DNA of 64,000 bases from Dysgonomonas sp. BGC7 (GCF_001261735.1 NZ_CVRP01000010.1:331560-395559); one strand, 5' to 3'. Counted from the first letter of the stretch, positions 53,854-63,947 are shown. Numbers and translations are program-made. Notes: a model not told the origin generated them from the sequence alone.

Positions 53854-56199
53854 TCAGAAATCAAGACCAACCATAACAGAGAAATTACGTCCCGGTTCCG
53901 GTACATCTATCAGGCGATAATAGCTTGTATGATCGTAATATTTTTTGTTCATCAAGTTTTGTCCTTGCATACTAACTTTTATCTTAGATTCCTTCCATGC
54001 AAAAGTTCTTCCAGCAGATATATTCAAGGTGCTATATCCTTTTGTCTTATTTTCAGGAGGTACTATTTCATTTTGGTTACCTGTTATTTTATAGTTTACA
54101 GAAATATAGGCATCACGTCCACTCCATCTTGTTTTGGGAGAATATTTCAGAGTTGCCGAAGCAGACCATGGTGGAGAAAAAGGAAGTGTATATCCTTTCT
54201 TGTCGCCAGAAAGCTGCCTGGAATGTAAGTATTCGCCAGAAAATTCAGACTCGAATTTGTCAGACATTTTCCAGATACATTCTGCCTCAAATCCATATCT
54301 AAACACTTTGCTTTGTGTATAATAATACACTTGCAAGCCTTCATAATAGTCAGATGTCGGATTGAGGTATATATAGTTAGGAAAATAGTTCACATACGGA
54401 TCGAACTGAATATTGAAAATGTTATTAGTCCAATTGATACCTAAGTCCAATTGATAAGACTCTTCAGGAGACAGATCAGAATAACCTCTTTCGAAACGAA
54501 AAATATGATAATTTATCCCATCAGAACCTAACTCCTTAGGTGTAGGAGCGCGAAAACTTTTACCTAAATTTGCCTTAAAGCTCCACTTGTTTATCATATA
54601 ATTGATTCCGGCAGACCAACTAAAACTACTAAATGAGCGATTCAGGTTTGCCGAACGTTCTTTGTATAACGAATCCGAGCCTTCTATTGGAGTTTTGTAC
54701 CAATCATGATATTCAGATATATGTGTGTGTATAAAATCAAAACGAGCCCCTGCACTTAAAATCAAATTATCGGATATATGATATCTATCCAGAGCATACC
54801 CTCCAAAAGATGTGTTTTCAAAATCGGGGATAATAAACCCCCACCCTTCACGTTTGTTGTCTTGATGCTCAATACTTAATCCAGCATTTATATGATGTTT
54901 GTCTGCAAGCCGAAATTTAGAAGAAAGGTTTGCTGTATATGTGTTTTTATTAAACTTTCTTTCTAATGAGTTTAACGGTATAGGCATATAACCATGCGAA
55001 ACGGGTTCAGATCGTTCTTTACGCAAATTGTTCTGAAAAGCAAAATTTCCCTCCAGACGAACTTTATCAAGCTGCCAAACAGAATTGTTTATCAACTTAA
55101 AGTGATTGACCGAATGGTAAGGTAGATCTATATCCCGAAAAGATTTATCATAGTCAATATCTGACATGCGAACTTCTAATCCGTGTGCATCAGCAAAAAA
55201 GCCACTTTTGGTATATATATTCGATATATGGAAATTGGATTTGAATGCTTTGGAAATATATCCCATCGTAAAACCGCCATTTTGTTCTTTTCCGGCTGTG
55301 TTACGAAGTCTTTTCTTTTTCAGCTTTATATAATACGAATAATATTGAATACTATCGGTAGGTACTTTATAGTCGGCATAATCAATAAACGTAAAGTTGG
55401 CTTTATAATAAAATTTGTTCTTCTTCCCTGCCAACTGGGCAGAGAGTCCTACCGACTCGTTATTGCTACGAGCAAACAAGTTTAATCTTCCCTCTGTACT
55501 CTTTGTCGGAATGTAATTGTTTCGCAGACTTATAACTCCTCCAATAGCATCCGAACCATACAACAATGATCCCGGACCTTTAATAATCTCAATATCATCA
55601 ATTGTAAACTGATCTATTTCCAGCCCATGATCTTCTCCCCATTGCTGCCCTTCGTGTTTAATTCCGTTTTCAGAAACAATCATACGATTAAACCCTAAAC
55701 CTCTTATTGCGGGCTTAGATTGCCCCGACCCAATACTCATAGCCTTGACTCCGGGAATTTTCTCCAAAGTATTCGTCAAACTACCCGAAAAGTTTTCCTC
55801 AATGTAAGATTGGTTTACCTTAATAAGGTTTTGAGAAGATTGCATTTGAATATCTTTAAACTTATTTCCTTCAATAAGCACTTCTTTCAACTCAAGATTA
55901 TCTTTCTCCAAAACAAAGTCCTGTTTTATGTTTCCAGTCACTTCTATTTGTATCGATTGAGATACATACCCCAACGATTTTACAGATAAAATGATTATTT
56001 TATTGTGTGCCACTACTAATGAGTAATATCCGTCTTTATTGCTTTGAACAATCTCATTGCTATATTCTACATATATTGATGCAGCTTCTAAAGGCAATTT
56101 GTTTTCATTAGTTACCCTGCCACTTACATGATATGTACTCTGAGAATAAGAGTAAACGATAGAGAGAAGGAATAATAATAGTGTATTATATATTTTCAT
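53854..56199 (-). CDS. TonB-dependent receptor, ZnuD-like
   Basis: 781 residues. A signal peptide (about 1-19) precedes a carboxypeptidase-regulatory-like domain (about 22-95, HVSGRVTNENKLPLEAASIY). The plug follows (about 115-225, NTLEKIPGVKAMSIGSGQSK, RGLGFNRMIVSENGIKHEGQ, KGPGSLLYGSDAIGG). The plug segment WGEDHGLEID carries an acidic-His cluster of the kind seen in zinc receptors of the ZnuD group. The barrel ends FSVMVGLDF. No SusD partner is present. It is the first gene of the operon, and a 17-bp palindrome overlaps its promoter. Heme or another chelate cannot be ruled out. Confidence 0.85.
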   Translation of the reverse strand: MKIYNTLLLFLLSIVYSYSQSTYHVSGRVTNENKLPLEAASIYVEYSNEIVQSNKDGYYSLVVAHNKIIILSVKSLGYVSQSIQIEVTGNIKQDFVLEKDNLELKEVLIEGNKFKDIQMQSSQNLIKVNQSYIEENFSGSLTNTLEKIPGVKAMSIGSGQSKPAIRGLGFNRMIVSENGIKHEGQQWGEDHGLEIDQFTIDDIEIIKGPGSLLYGSDAIGGVISLRNNYIPTKSTEGRLNLFARSNNESVGLSAQLAGKKNKFYYKANFTFIDYADYKVPTDSIQYYSYYIKLKKKRLRNTAGKEQNGGFTMGYISKAFKSNFHISNIYTKSGFFADAHGLEVRMSDIDYDKSFRDIDLPYHSVNHFKLINNSVWQLDKVRLEGNFAFQNNLRKERSEPVSHGYMPIPLNSLERKFNKNTYTANLSSKFRLADKHHINAGLSIEHQDNKREGWGFIIPDFENTSFGGYALDRYHISDNLILSAGARFDFIHTHISEYHDWYKTPIEGSDSLYKERSANLNRSFSSFSWSAGINYMINKWSFKANLGKSFRAPTPKELGSDGINYHIFRFERGYSDLSPEESYQLDLGINWTNNIFNIQFDPYVNYFPNYIYLNPTSDYYEGLQVYYYTQSKVFRYGFEAECIWKMSDKFESEFSGEYLHSRQLSGDKKGYTLPFSPPWSASATLKYSPKTRWSGRDAYISVNYKITGNQNEIVPPENKTKGYSTLNISAGRTFAWKESKIKVSMQGQNLMNKKYYDHTSYYRLIDVPEPGRNFSVMVGLDF

Positions 56200-56266
56200 C
56201 AGAGATTAAAATAACTTTATTATAAATTGATTTCATCTGAAATATTCGTCATTTGAATCAGAAATG

Positions 56267-56304
56267 CAAATATAACAAAAATAACAAATGCAACAATGTT
56301 GCAT
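56267..56304 (-). promoter_or_regulatory. promoter with overlapping perfect palindrome (candidate Zur box)
   Basis: ATGCAACA-A-TGTTGCAT (56288-56304) is a perfect 8-1-8 palindrome. On the minus strand, -7 boxes TATTTTTG (56283-56276) and TATATTTG (56274-56267) lie beside it. A -33 TTG for the second box (56296-56294) falls inside the palindrome. A repressor bound here would block transcription of the receptor operon. Confidence 0.65.
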
Positions 56305-56389
56305 ATTTAAATATTTTAAATAAATGTCTCTTTTTTACAATCAAGTTCTCTAATAGAACTTTATATTTACAAAATGGAATCTTTAGAAA

Positions 56390-56700
56390 TTTTATCACCT
56401 TGCAGAGAATTATTCCAATAGGGAACATAAACTTATTTTTCCATACAGATACGCCATTGTTAGTGGATGGTACAAAGACATTGCAGCCACAAGCATTTAC
56501 TAGTGGACAAAGTACGACATATAGCAATCTTATCCAATTGGGCACTACAGATATGATATGTGTTGCATTTCCTAGCTCTTAAATCTTCATCATGAGGTAA
56601 AATTAACTCTAAAAAATTACCTTGATGTAAGTGATTTATGAACCTACCAGGATGTTTTATGTCAAGAGACAAAAATTCTGACTCTATATTCAGAAAGTAA
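56390..56700 (+). pseudogene. remnant of an AraC-family regulator (N-terminal part)
   Basis: In one frame, LQRIIPIGNINLFFH is followed by LQPQAFTSGQSTTYSNLIQL and MICVAFP (56397-56580). This matches the sensor domain (DUF6597 type) of Bacteroidetes AraC regulators, where the same order of Pro-Gly, Gln-Pro-x-Ala, Gly-Gln-x-Thr and Val-x-Phe occurs. A stop follows at 56580. The next frame carries a weak continuation (VKLTLKNYLDVSDL) and is again interrupted. No helix-turn-helix part remains before 56828. Confidence 0.5.
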
Positions 56701-56827
56701 GAGCTGACCTTGCCTTTAAAACACAGAGTAAAAAGAGAAAAAAAATTATTTTTAAATATATATCTTTTACACTACTATACTTTCATCTAAAAAGAAAAAA
56801 CTTCATGTTACTCCTTTTTCCCTGTGG

Positions 56828-56864
56828 TTAAAACCATAAAGTCGAGACGACTTTATGGTTTTAA
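56828..56864 (+). terminator. 17-bp perfect hairpin without a live upstream gene
   Basis: TTAAAACCATAAAGTCG (56828-56844) pairs exactly with 56848-56864 around a 3-base loop. Only the AraC remnant lies upstream on the plus strand, so it may be that gene's old terminator. The rest of 56700-56981 is AT-rich and shows nothing else clear. Confidence 0.65.
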
Positions 56865-56981
56865 TTAATAACTTCCAATAATATATACTTAATAGTTAGA
56901 ATGTAATATAAAAATTATTAGATAGATTATTATCTTTAATCCCTGTTATAAAGATAGCATTTCAACTCCACTTTAATAAAT

Positions 56982-59900
56982 ATGGAAAACGAGCAGAATA
57001 AACTTAACATTGAATTTTATTATTTACCTGTCGTAAATTTTGCTATGCAGCAAAATAGAGTATCTATAATACGCGATCTTTTTATAGAGAATCTGGCTCA
57101 AAATGCACTCAGAGATCTGAAAATAGTATTAGCTACCGATCCTGAGTTTGCAACAGTCTCTCCCATATCTATTGAAGTCGTTGCTGCAAAAGAAAAAATA
57201 AGAGTCGAAATACCCCAATTAAGCCTTTCGTCTAACTACTTTGCTCAACTTACCGAACGAGTATCAGGTGATATATCTCTCAAAATATACTCGAAAGATG
57301 AACTGTTACTTGAAGAAAAATATCCTATAAATATATTAGCATATGATCAGTGGGGAGGAATTGACGTCTTACCTGAAATACTATCATCCTTTGTCACTCC
57401 CAATCACCCTGCTACAGTACCCATAATAAAAAGAACAGCCGCTGTTCTCGAGCAATGGACGGGTAGTCCTTCTTTAGACGAATATCAGAGCAGAAATCCC
57501 GACAGAGTACAAAAACAAATGGCTGCTATATATACAGCCATTGCCGAACAAGAAATTATATACAGTACTGTACCTGCCAGTTTCGAAGAATACGGTCAGC
57601 GTATACGGCTCATAGATTCAGTGATGACACAAAAGCTAGGTACATGTCTAGATATGGCACTACTCTACGCTTCATGTCTCGAAGCTATAGGAATACATCC
57701 TCTCATTATAGTAGTCGATGGGCACGCTTTTGCCGGAGGCTGGCTCATTCCCGAAACATTTCCCGATAGTATCACCGACGATATTTCTTTGATAAGTAAA
57801 CGAACTGCTGATGGTATCAACGATATCACTTTGATAGAGACTACATGTATGAATATGGGGCAGAATATGGATTTTGATGATGCTGTAAAGGCTGCGAACA
57901 AACGCCTCTCCCAGTCTGGATTTATGCTGGCAATAGATGTGAAAAGAGCACGCTCTTCGGGAATAAAACCGATACCTCAACGAATACTGAATGGAAAACA
58001 TTGGGAAATTGAAGAAGAGGTTTCCTCCAATCTAGACAAATCACGAACAAGTCCGCAGACGATCAATCCTTACGATCTGTCGGGCATAAGTTCAGAGATG
58101 GTTATAACAAAACAACTATTGTGGGAACGAAAATTATTAGATCTGAGCCTGAGAAATAATCTACTAAATATAAGAATAACAAAAAATACTTTACAACTCA
58201 TTTCTGCCAATCTGGACTTGTTTGAGGATGCTTTGGCCAATGGAGACGAGTTTCGAATAATGCACAAACCAACTGATTGGGACAACCCTTTGTTCGACTT
58301 CGGACTATACAAGTCTCTTTCAGAAGCAGATCCTATAATAGACCTTATAAAGTCTGAACTGACACAAAAACGACTTCGCTCCTATTTCAGTGAGAACGAT
58401 CTAAGTAAAGCTCTTACTTATCTGTATCGCTCTTCACGAACAGCTATGGAAGAAAACGGAGCTAATACATTATATATCGCTTTAGGCTTATTGAAGTGGT
58501 ATGAAACAAAATTGAGCGAACGACCTCGCTATGCGCCGATATTACTTATTCCTGTGGAGATAATAAGAAAATCAGCAGCTAAAGGGTACGTGATTCGTTC
58601 GCGCGAAGAAGAAACAATGATGAATATCACATTGTTGGAAATGCTTCGCCAGAATTTTAACATAATTATTTCGGGACTAGACCCTTTACCTACTGATGAA
58701 AGCGGAGTAAACGTAAAACTCATTTACACTATTATTCGAAACAGTATAAAGAATCAGCCTAAATGGGATGTGGAAGAGCAAGCTATTCTGGGACTATTTT
58801 CGTTCAGTAAGTTCATTATGTGGAACGACATACACAACAATGCTCATAAACTGATAGAAAACAATGTGGTTTCGAGTTTGATGAATGGAAAAATAGAATG
58901 GAACATAGAAGAGCCGACCATGGATGCGAAAACTTTGGATGAAACTTTACCTCCCAATGAAGTAGTATTGCCTATCAGTGCCGACTCATCCCAATTAGAA
59001 GCTATATGGGAAGCAGCCGAGGGGAGAAATTTCATTCTTCATGGACCTCCGGGAACGGGCAAATCCCAAACGATAACAAATTTAATAGCCAACGCTCTAT
59101 ACAGGGGTAAGCGAGTATTATTTGTTGCTGAAAAAATGGCTGCTCTTTCGGTTGTGCAACGTCGGCTCGAAGCTATAGGTTTAGCTCCTTTCTGTCTGGA
59201 ACTACATTCCAATAAGACAAAAAAGGGAGCAATTCTATCTCAACTAAAAGAGACTACTGAAGTAGTAAAAACGATACCACCCGAAAATTTCGAACAAGAA
59301 GCTGAGCGCATTTTCGCATTGCGCACCGAAATGAACAAATATATAAAAGCTCTGCATAAAGTGTATCCGTTTGGTCTTTCACTATTCGATGCTATAGTTA
59401 AATATCAACAAATAGAAGACAAACCCGTATTTAATATACCGGAATCTCTTTTTTCTGATTTGAATAAGAATACACTTCATCAATGGCACGAAACATTAGA
59501 GTTGTTAGTATCTACAACTAATGCATGCGGACACCCGTATAAGCATCCATTAACAGGTATTGCTATAAAACAATATTCATCTGCCACTAAAGACGAAGTA
59601 GCTGAATGCGTTAGAAATACGATTACGCTCATCTCTGAAGTGCAAAAACAATTAGCACTCTTACCTGATATTTTTAACGAATTCGATATTTATAAAGATA
59701 GAAAAAACATAGAGGTAGTAGCTGGTATAATAGATAAATTATTGAATATACCTGAACTCTCTTCCGCATTACTCGCTTCTCCTCTATTAAACGATATTTT
59801 AGAAGAATATCGTGAAGTGTGTCATCACGGAAGGAACAATGACAGGCTAAAGACAGACTTATTGTCTGTTTTTTCGGAAGGAGTATTGACCCTTGATGCA

Positions 59901-62777
59901 AAAAAGCTATTATTCGATTGGAATCAAACTCTCAACAAATGGTTTATCCCTAAGTTTTTGGGACAAAGAGCTGTTAAGAAACAGCTTGCGACTCATGCAA
60001 TTAGCCAGATAAATAAAGATCAGATAGCCAAAATATTAGAAGACATAATAGAGTATCAGTCCGAACAGGCATATCTGAAAAAATATAAAGAAGATATACC
60101 TCTCTATTTCCGAAAATATGGCCGCTCCGGAAATGAAGATTGGAAAGCTATAGAGCAGATAGTTGCTGATACCTCCATCATCAATTCGCTAATACTTGAT
60201 TATACCAAAGATATATCTAAGGCTACAAGTATAAGACAAATCTTATCGTTGCAGTTAACAGATGGCATAACGACTTTCAGGAGCATGCATGGAGAAATAC
60301 TCATTGCTGTAAATAGTCTTATAATAAAACTGAACAGACAGGAAAACCTATTGTACAATATATTAGGAACAACTCATGATGTATTGTACAAACAATTTGA
60401 CAACTGGACAGAAACAGCTTTAAAACAATTATACATATGGTACGATAATATAGATAAGCTCAAAGATTGGTATCAATGGCTACTCGTCCACAACAAGATG
60501 GAAAATCTACAATTAGGTTTTATTGCCCGACAATACAAAGACGACAATATAGAAGCCGCAGCGTTGATTAATACTTTTTATAAAAGTTTTTATAAAGCTG
60601 TAATAAACTATATTATTTCAAAAGAACCTAGTTTGGATCTATTTAAAGGTAAAATATTTAATGATACAATAGAAAAATATAAGAAGCTTGTTGCTGAATT
60701 TGAGCAACTTGTCAGAAGAGAGCTATACGCTAAACTAGCAGCCAATATTCCTTCTTTTACCAGAGAGGCTACCCAAAATTCGGAAGTAGGCATTTTGCAA
60801 CGAAATATACGAAACAATGCTCGAGGTATTTCCATTCGCAGACTGTTCGATCTTATTCCTACTCTACTTCCTCGTATGTGTCCATGTATGTTGATGAGTC
60901 CTATATCTGTGGCTCAATATATAGATGTAAATACAGAAAAATTTGATCTCATAGTTTTTGACGAAGCATCTCAAATGCCGACTTATGAAGCAGTAGGAGC
61001 TATTGCTCGCGGAACGAATGTTGTAATAGTAGGTGATCCAAAACAAATGCCTCCGACAAACTTCTTCTCGGTAAATTCAGTCGATGATGAAAATATAGAA
61101 ATGGAAGATCTGGAGAGTATTCTGGACGACTGTCTGGCTCTTTCTATGCCCTCCAAATACTTATTATGGCACTATAGAAGTAAACATGAAAGCTTGATAG
61201 CATTCAGTAACTCAGAATACTATGACAATAAGCTATTAACATTCCCTTCACCTGATAATATAGAATCGAAAGTAAAGTTTATTCCTATCAAAGGACATTA
61301 CGACAAAGGGAAGTCGCGACAAAATAAAGCAGAAGCACAAGCTATTGTCGACGAAATAGTAAGAAGACTGGAAGATAAGACGCTGAGGAGAAAAAGCATA
61401 GGTATAGTCACATTTAGCTCGGTACAGCAATCTCTTATCGAAGATCTGCTTTCTGACGTTTTTATGCAAAATCCTGTTCTGGAAAGTCTTGCTCTCGAAT
61501 GCGAAGAACCTCTATTTATAAAGAATCTGGAAAATGTACAAGGCGATGAAAGGGATATCATTTTCTTCTCGGTGGGTTACGGACCCGATAAAGATGGACG
61601 CGTGAGTATGAACTTCGGACCACTGAATAGATTAGGAGGTGAACGCAGACTAAATGTAGCTGTATCGAGAGCCAGATACGAAATGATCATATATTCGACA
61701 TTACGCTCCGATCAAATTGATCTCAATCGAACATCGGCTATTGGAGTTGCAGGACTTAAGCGCTTCTTAGAGTATGCCGAAAAAGGCGGACATGTGACTT
61801 CAAAAACTCAAAAGGCTATTTCGGAATACTCAATTAATAATATTATAGCTGCTAGGCTGGAAAAGGAAGGCTACAAAGCAGATATCAATATTGGCTGTTC
61901 AGGCTACAAGATAGATATAGGTATTGTAGACAACGAAAATCCGTCGAAGTATAAGCTCGGAATTATATGTGATGGAGAAAATTACAGACAGGCAAAAATG
62001 GTTAGAGATAGAGAAATAGTACAAAATAGTGTACTAAAAATGCTTGGATGGAAAATACTCAAGATATGGACACTCGACTGGTGGGAGAATCCAAATGCCG
62101 TTTTGCAAACAATAAAAGAAGCTATTGAAGCGAATGAAGAACAAGCTATAGACGATATTACAAAAGAGGACGAAGCTACTCTTGTAAATGAAGCATCTGT
62201 AGACAAACAAGAGATTGCAAAATCTCTGGTAGACACTATACGTCCATATCAGGGCTCAGTACTTAATCCTTCTCCATATTCCAGTGAAGAATTTTTTCAG
62301 CCAAATTATAAGGAGCTTATCCTAAAACAAATAAAAATGGTAATAAAGGCCGAAGCTCCTATCAGTAAATCGTTGTTATACAAAAGAATTCTTACAGCAT
62401 GGGGAATATCGCGGCTAGGACAAAGGCTTGATAGTTATTTTAACAAGTTATTAGCAACAACAGATTTCTATTCTTCACAGTACGAAGACTTAACATTCTA
62501 TTGGCTAAGTAAAGAGCAATACCTAGAATATGACCTCTTTCGCACAGGAATGAGAGATGCTGTAGATCTACCTCCTGAAGAAGTGGCAAATGCTATGAAA
62601 TATCTATTAACAGATGAGATAAGCCTGCCAACAACAGATCTGTCTAGATTGTGTGCTCAACTATTCGGTTTTGCACGAGGCGGTTCGAACGTAGATGCAG
62701 CTATGCACCGAGGAGTGATAAAAGCCTTAGAAAGAAGTTTTCTAAAAATAAAAAATGATCGTGCAGTAATAATATAG
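56982..62777 (+). CDS. giant DUF4011 SF1 helicase with transglutaminase-like and Vsr-like nuclease parts
   Basis: 1931 residues. A beta-sandwich N-terminus (about 1-110) is followed by a transglutaminase-like segment with Cys222 in GTCLDMALLYAS and His248 in VVDGHAFAGG. DUF4011 comes at about 375-420 (LLWERKLLDLSLRNNLLNIR). The SF1 helicase is split: Walker A GPPGTGKS 688-695, a long helical insert, motif II DEASQMP at 1327, GDPKQMPP at 1351, HYRSKHE at 1397, VQGDERD at 1519 and NVAVSRARYEM near 1560. A Vsr/DUF559-like nuclease spans about 1625-1710 (GYKIDIGIVD, GIICDGENY), and DUF3320 about 1770-1840. This build is known from anti-phage candidates. It is not in an operon. Confidence 0.85.
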   Translation: MENEQNKLNIEFYYLPVVNFAMQQNRVSIIRDLFIENLAQNALRDLKIVLATDPEFATVSPISIEVVAAKEKIRVEIPQLSLSSNYFAQLTERVSGDISLKIYSKDELLLEEKYPINILAYDQWGGIDVLPEILSSFVTPNHPATVPIIKRTAAVLEQWTGSPSLDEYQSRNPDRVQKQMAAIYTAIAEQEIIYSTVPASFEEYGQRIRLIDSVMTQKLGTCLDMALLYASCLEAIGIHPLIIVVDGHAFAGGWLIPETFPDSITDDISLISKRTADGINDITLIETTCMNMGQNMDFDDAVKAANKRLSQSGFMLAIDVKRARSSGIKPIPQRILNGKHWEIEEEVSSNLDKSRTSPQTINPYDLSGISSEMVITKQLLWERKLLDLSLRNNLLNIRITKNTLQLISANLDLFEDALANGDEFRIMHKPTDWDNPLFDFGLYKSLSEADPIIDLIKSELTQKRLRSYFSENDLSKALTYLYRSSRTAMEENGANTLYIALGLLKWYETKLSERPRYAPILLIPVEIIRKSAAKGYVIRSREEETMMNITLLEMLRQNFNIIISGLDPLPTDESGVNVKLIYTIIRNSIKNQPKWDVEEQAILGLFSFSKFIMWNDIHNNAHKLIENNVVSSLMNGKIEWNIEEPTMDAKTLDETLPPNEVVLPISADSSQLEAIWEAAEGRNFILHGPPGTGKSQTITNLIANALYRGKRVLFVAEKMAALSVVQRRLEAIGLAPFCLELHSNKTKKGAILSQLKETTEVVKTIPPENFEQEAERIFALRTEMNKYIKALHKVYPFGLSLFDAIVKYQQIEDKPVFNIPESLFSDLNKNTLHQWHETLELLVSTTNACGHPYKHPLTGIAIKQYSSATKDEVAECVRNTITLISEVQKQLALLPDIFNEFDIYKDRKNIEVVAGIIDKLLNIPELSSALLASPLLNDILEEYREVCHHGRNNDRLKTDLLSVFSEGVLTLDAKKLLFDWNQTLNKWFIPKFLGQRAVKKQLATHAISQINKDQIAKILEDIIEYQSEQAYLKKYKEDIPLYFRKYGRSGNEDWKAIEQIVADTSIINSLILDYTKDISKATSIRQILSLQLTDGITTFRSMHGEILIAVNSLIIKLNRQENLLYNILGTTHDVLYKQFDNWTETALKQLYIWYDNIDKLKDWYQWLLVHNKMENLQLGFIARQYKDDNIEAAALINTFYKSFYKAVINYIISKEPSLDLFKGKIFNDTIEKYKKLVAEFEQLVRRELYAKLAANIPSFTREATQNSEVGILQRNIRNNARGISIRRLFDLIPTLLPRMCPCMLMSPISVAQYIDVNTEKFDLIVFDEASQMPTYEAVGAIARGTNVVIVGDPKQMPPTNFFSVNSVDDENIEMEDLESILDDCLALSMPSKYLLWHYRSKHESLIAFSNSEYYDNKLLTFPSPDNIESKVKFIPIKGHYDKGKSRQNKAEAQAIVDEIVRRLEDKTLRRKSIGIVTFSSVQQSLIEDLLSDVFMQNPVLESLALECEEPLFIKNLENVQGDERDIIFFSVGYGPDKDGRVSMNFGPLNRLGGERRLNVAVSRARYEMIIYSTLRSDQIDLNRTSAIGVAGLKRFLEYAEKGGHVTSKTQKAISEYSINNIIAARLEKEGYKADINIGCSGYKIDIGIVDNENPSKYKLGIICDGENYRQAKMVRDREIVQNSVLKMLGWKILKIWTLDWWENPNAVLQTIKEAIEANEEQAIDDITKEDEATLVNEASVDKQEIAKSLVDTIRPYQGSVLNPSPYSSEEFFQPNYKELILKQIKMVIKAEAPISKSLLYKRILTAWGISRLGQRLDSYFNKLLATTDFYSSQYEDLTFYWLSKEQYLEYDLFRTGMRDAVDLPPEEVANAMKYLLTDEISLPTTDLSRLCAQLFGFARGGSNVDAAMHRGVIKALERSFLKIKNDRAVII

Positions 62778-62780
62778 AGT

Positions 62781-63947
62781 TTACAGTTTTTTAAGAGAGG
62801 CAATAGACTTTTTCACATAGTCGTTGTCGGGTTCTACCATGAGCCAAAAATTTAGATAGCCCAACAGGCGCTTCAAATAGGAAGGATCGGTAGAACCTAT
62901 AAATCGTTGATGATCGGTAAGTCCTTTAGTAAGAATATAGTGAACATTTTTTCTCACTTCACGTTTTTTCGATTTAGGAATCATCAATTTTTTGCCTGAG
63001 CTTATAGATATTCCTGTCACTATCTTTCGTTTCTTTTCGGTGAGAAAGCGAGTCTTTTTCCTTTGTATTACAAACTTTTCATCTTTTACGATATTGTTGA
63101 CTTCAGATAAAACCTCTTCAAAAAGAATATTTTCTCCCGAAAAGGTTAAATCGTCAGCATACCTGGTATAAGTAAAATTATGTTTTTGAGCAATAGACAT
63201 TAGCTTTACATCCATATCGTATGCAACAATGTTGCTAAGAGCAGGACTTGTAGCTGCTCCCTGAGGCAACTTTCCTTCGAAAGAGCATAATTCGGCAAGT
63301 ACTTGCGATATATTGGAGGGATAGCCAAAACTTTCAAAAACTTTTATTATTCTGGATTTCTTTATAGAACCGAAAAAATCGACAATATCAACTTTCAGCA
63401 CATGAGGCTTACCCAAATGAGGTTTAGCATTATCGACAACAGATACATTCTGACGAAACCCTGTGCAGGATGTATGCACGTTGGCAGATAGTAAAGTACG
63501 CTTATAAATTGTTTTCTGAATATTCAATAAGGCAGTAACAGGTGCCGATATTTCTCTGAAGCCTCCACTTCGCTTGCCTAATCTGAAACGAGAATAATAT
63601 TTTGATGTATCTCTTAAAATATCAATTAAAATATTTTTTTCTATTACCAAAAAGTTTGCACACCATGTTATTGCTTTGTCATCGAAAGGAAGAGGCGCTA
63701 AGAAAAGACGAGCTATTAATCCCTGTCTTTTTGCAATCTGAGGCTTCTCTATATTTTTACGACCAAAGAATGAGAAAACACTTTTTTTAGGTTGGTCTTT
63801 CGGTCTTTCTTCCTTCTCATTACTATTAGTTCCCCGATCATATCCGCTTGTATCTCGGCTATACTCATCTCCTCTTTTTTTATAAAAAAGTTTGTAAAGT
63901 AAGTATAGTAAAGCGATTGCGAGTATGCCTAATAATATATTCATCAT
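62781..63947 (-). CDS. retron-like reverse transcriptase with N-terminal membrane anchor
   Basis: 388 residues from the ATG at 63947; an in-frame TTG lies four codons upstream and a second ATG one codon downstream. Residues 3-22 are a membrane helix (NILLGILAIALLYLLYKLF), followed by a charged linker to about 65. The reverse transcriptase core spans about 100-385: KVDIVDFFGSI (first catalytic Asp about 187), LPQGAATSPALSN at 227, YTRYADDLTFSG with YADD at 263-266, and KIVTGISIS near 310, the VTG motif of retron enzymes. No msr/msd RNA can be judged, because only 53 bases remain upstream. The stop is 3 bases from the stop of the giant helicase on the other strand. Confidence 0.85.
   Translation of the reverse strand: MMNILLGILAIALLYLLYKLFYKKRGDEYSRDTSGYDRGTNSNEKEERPKDQPKKSVFSFFGRKNIEKPQIAKRQGLIARLFLAPLPFDDKAITWCANFLVIEKNILIDILRDTSKYYSRFRLGKRSGGFREISAPVTALLNIQKTIYKRTLLSANVHTSCTGFRQNVSVVDNAKPHLGKPHVLKVDIVDFFGSIKKSRIIKVFESFGYPSNISQVLAELCSFEGKLPQGAATSPALSNIVAYDMDVKLMSIAQKHNFTYTRYADDLTFSGENILFEEVLSEVNNIVKDEKFVIQRKKTRFLTEKKRKIVTGISISSGKKLMIPKSKKREVRKNVHYILTKGLTDHQRFIGSTDPSYLKRLLGYLNFWLMVEPDNDYVKKSIASLKKL

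Noticed and set aside
56253..56582. An open frame of 109 codons read as a new small protein.
   Set aside because: Its second half matches the middle of an AraC sensor domain, and the frame ends abruptly; it is better explained as a pseudogene fragment.
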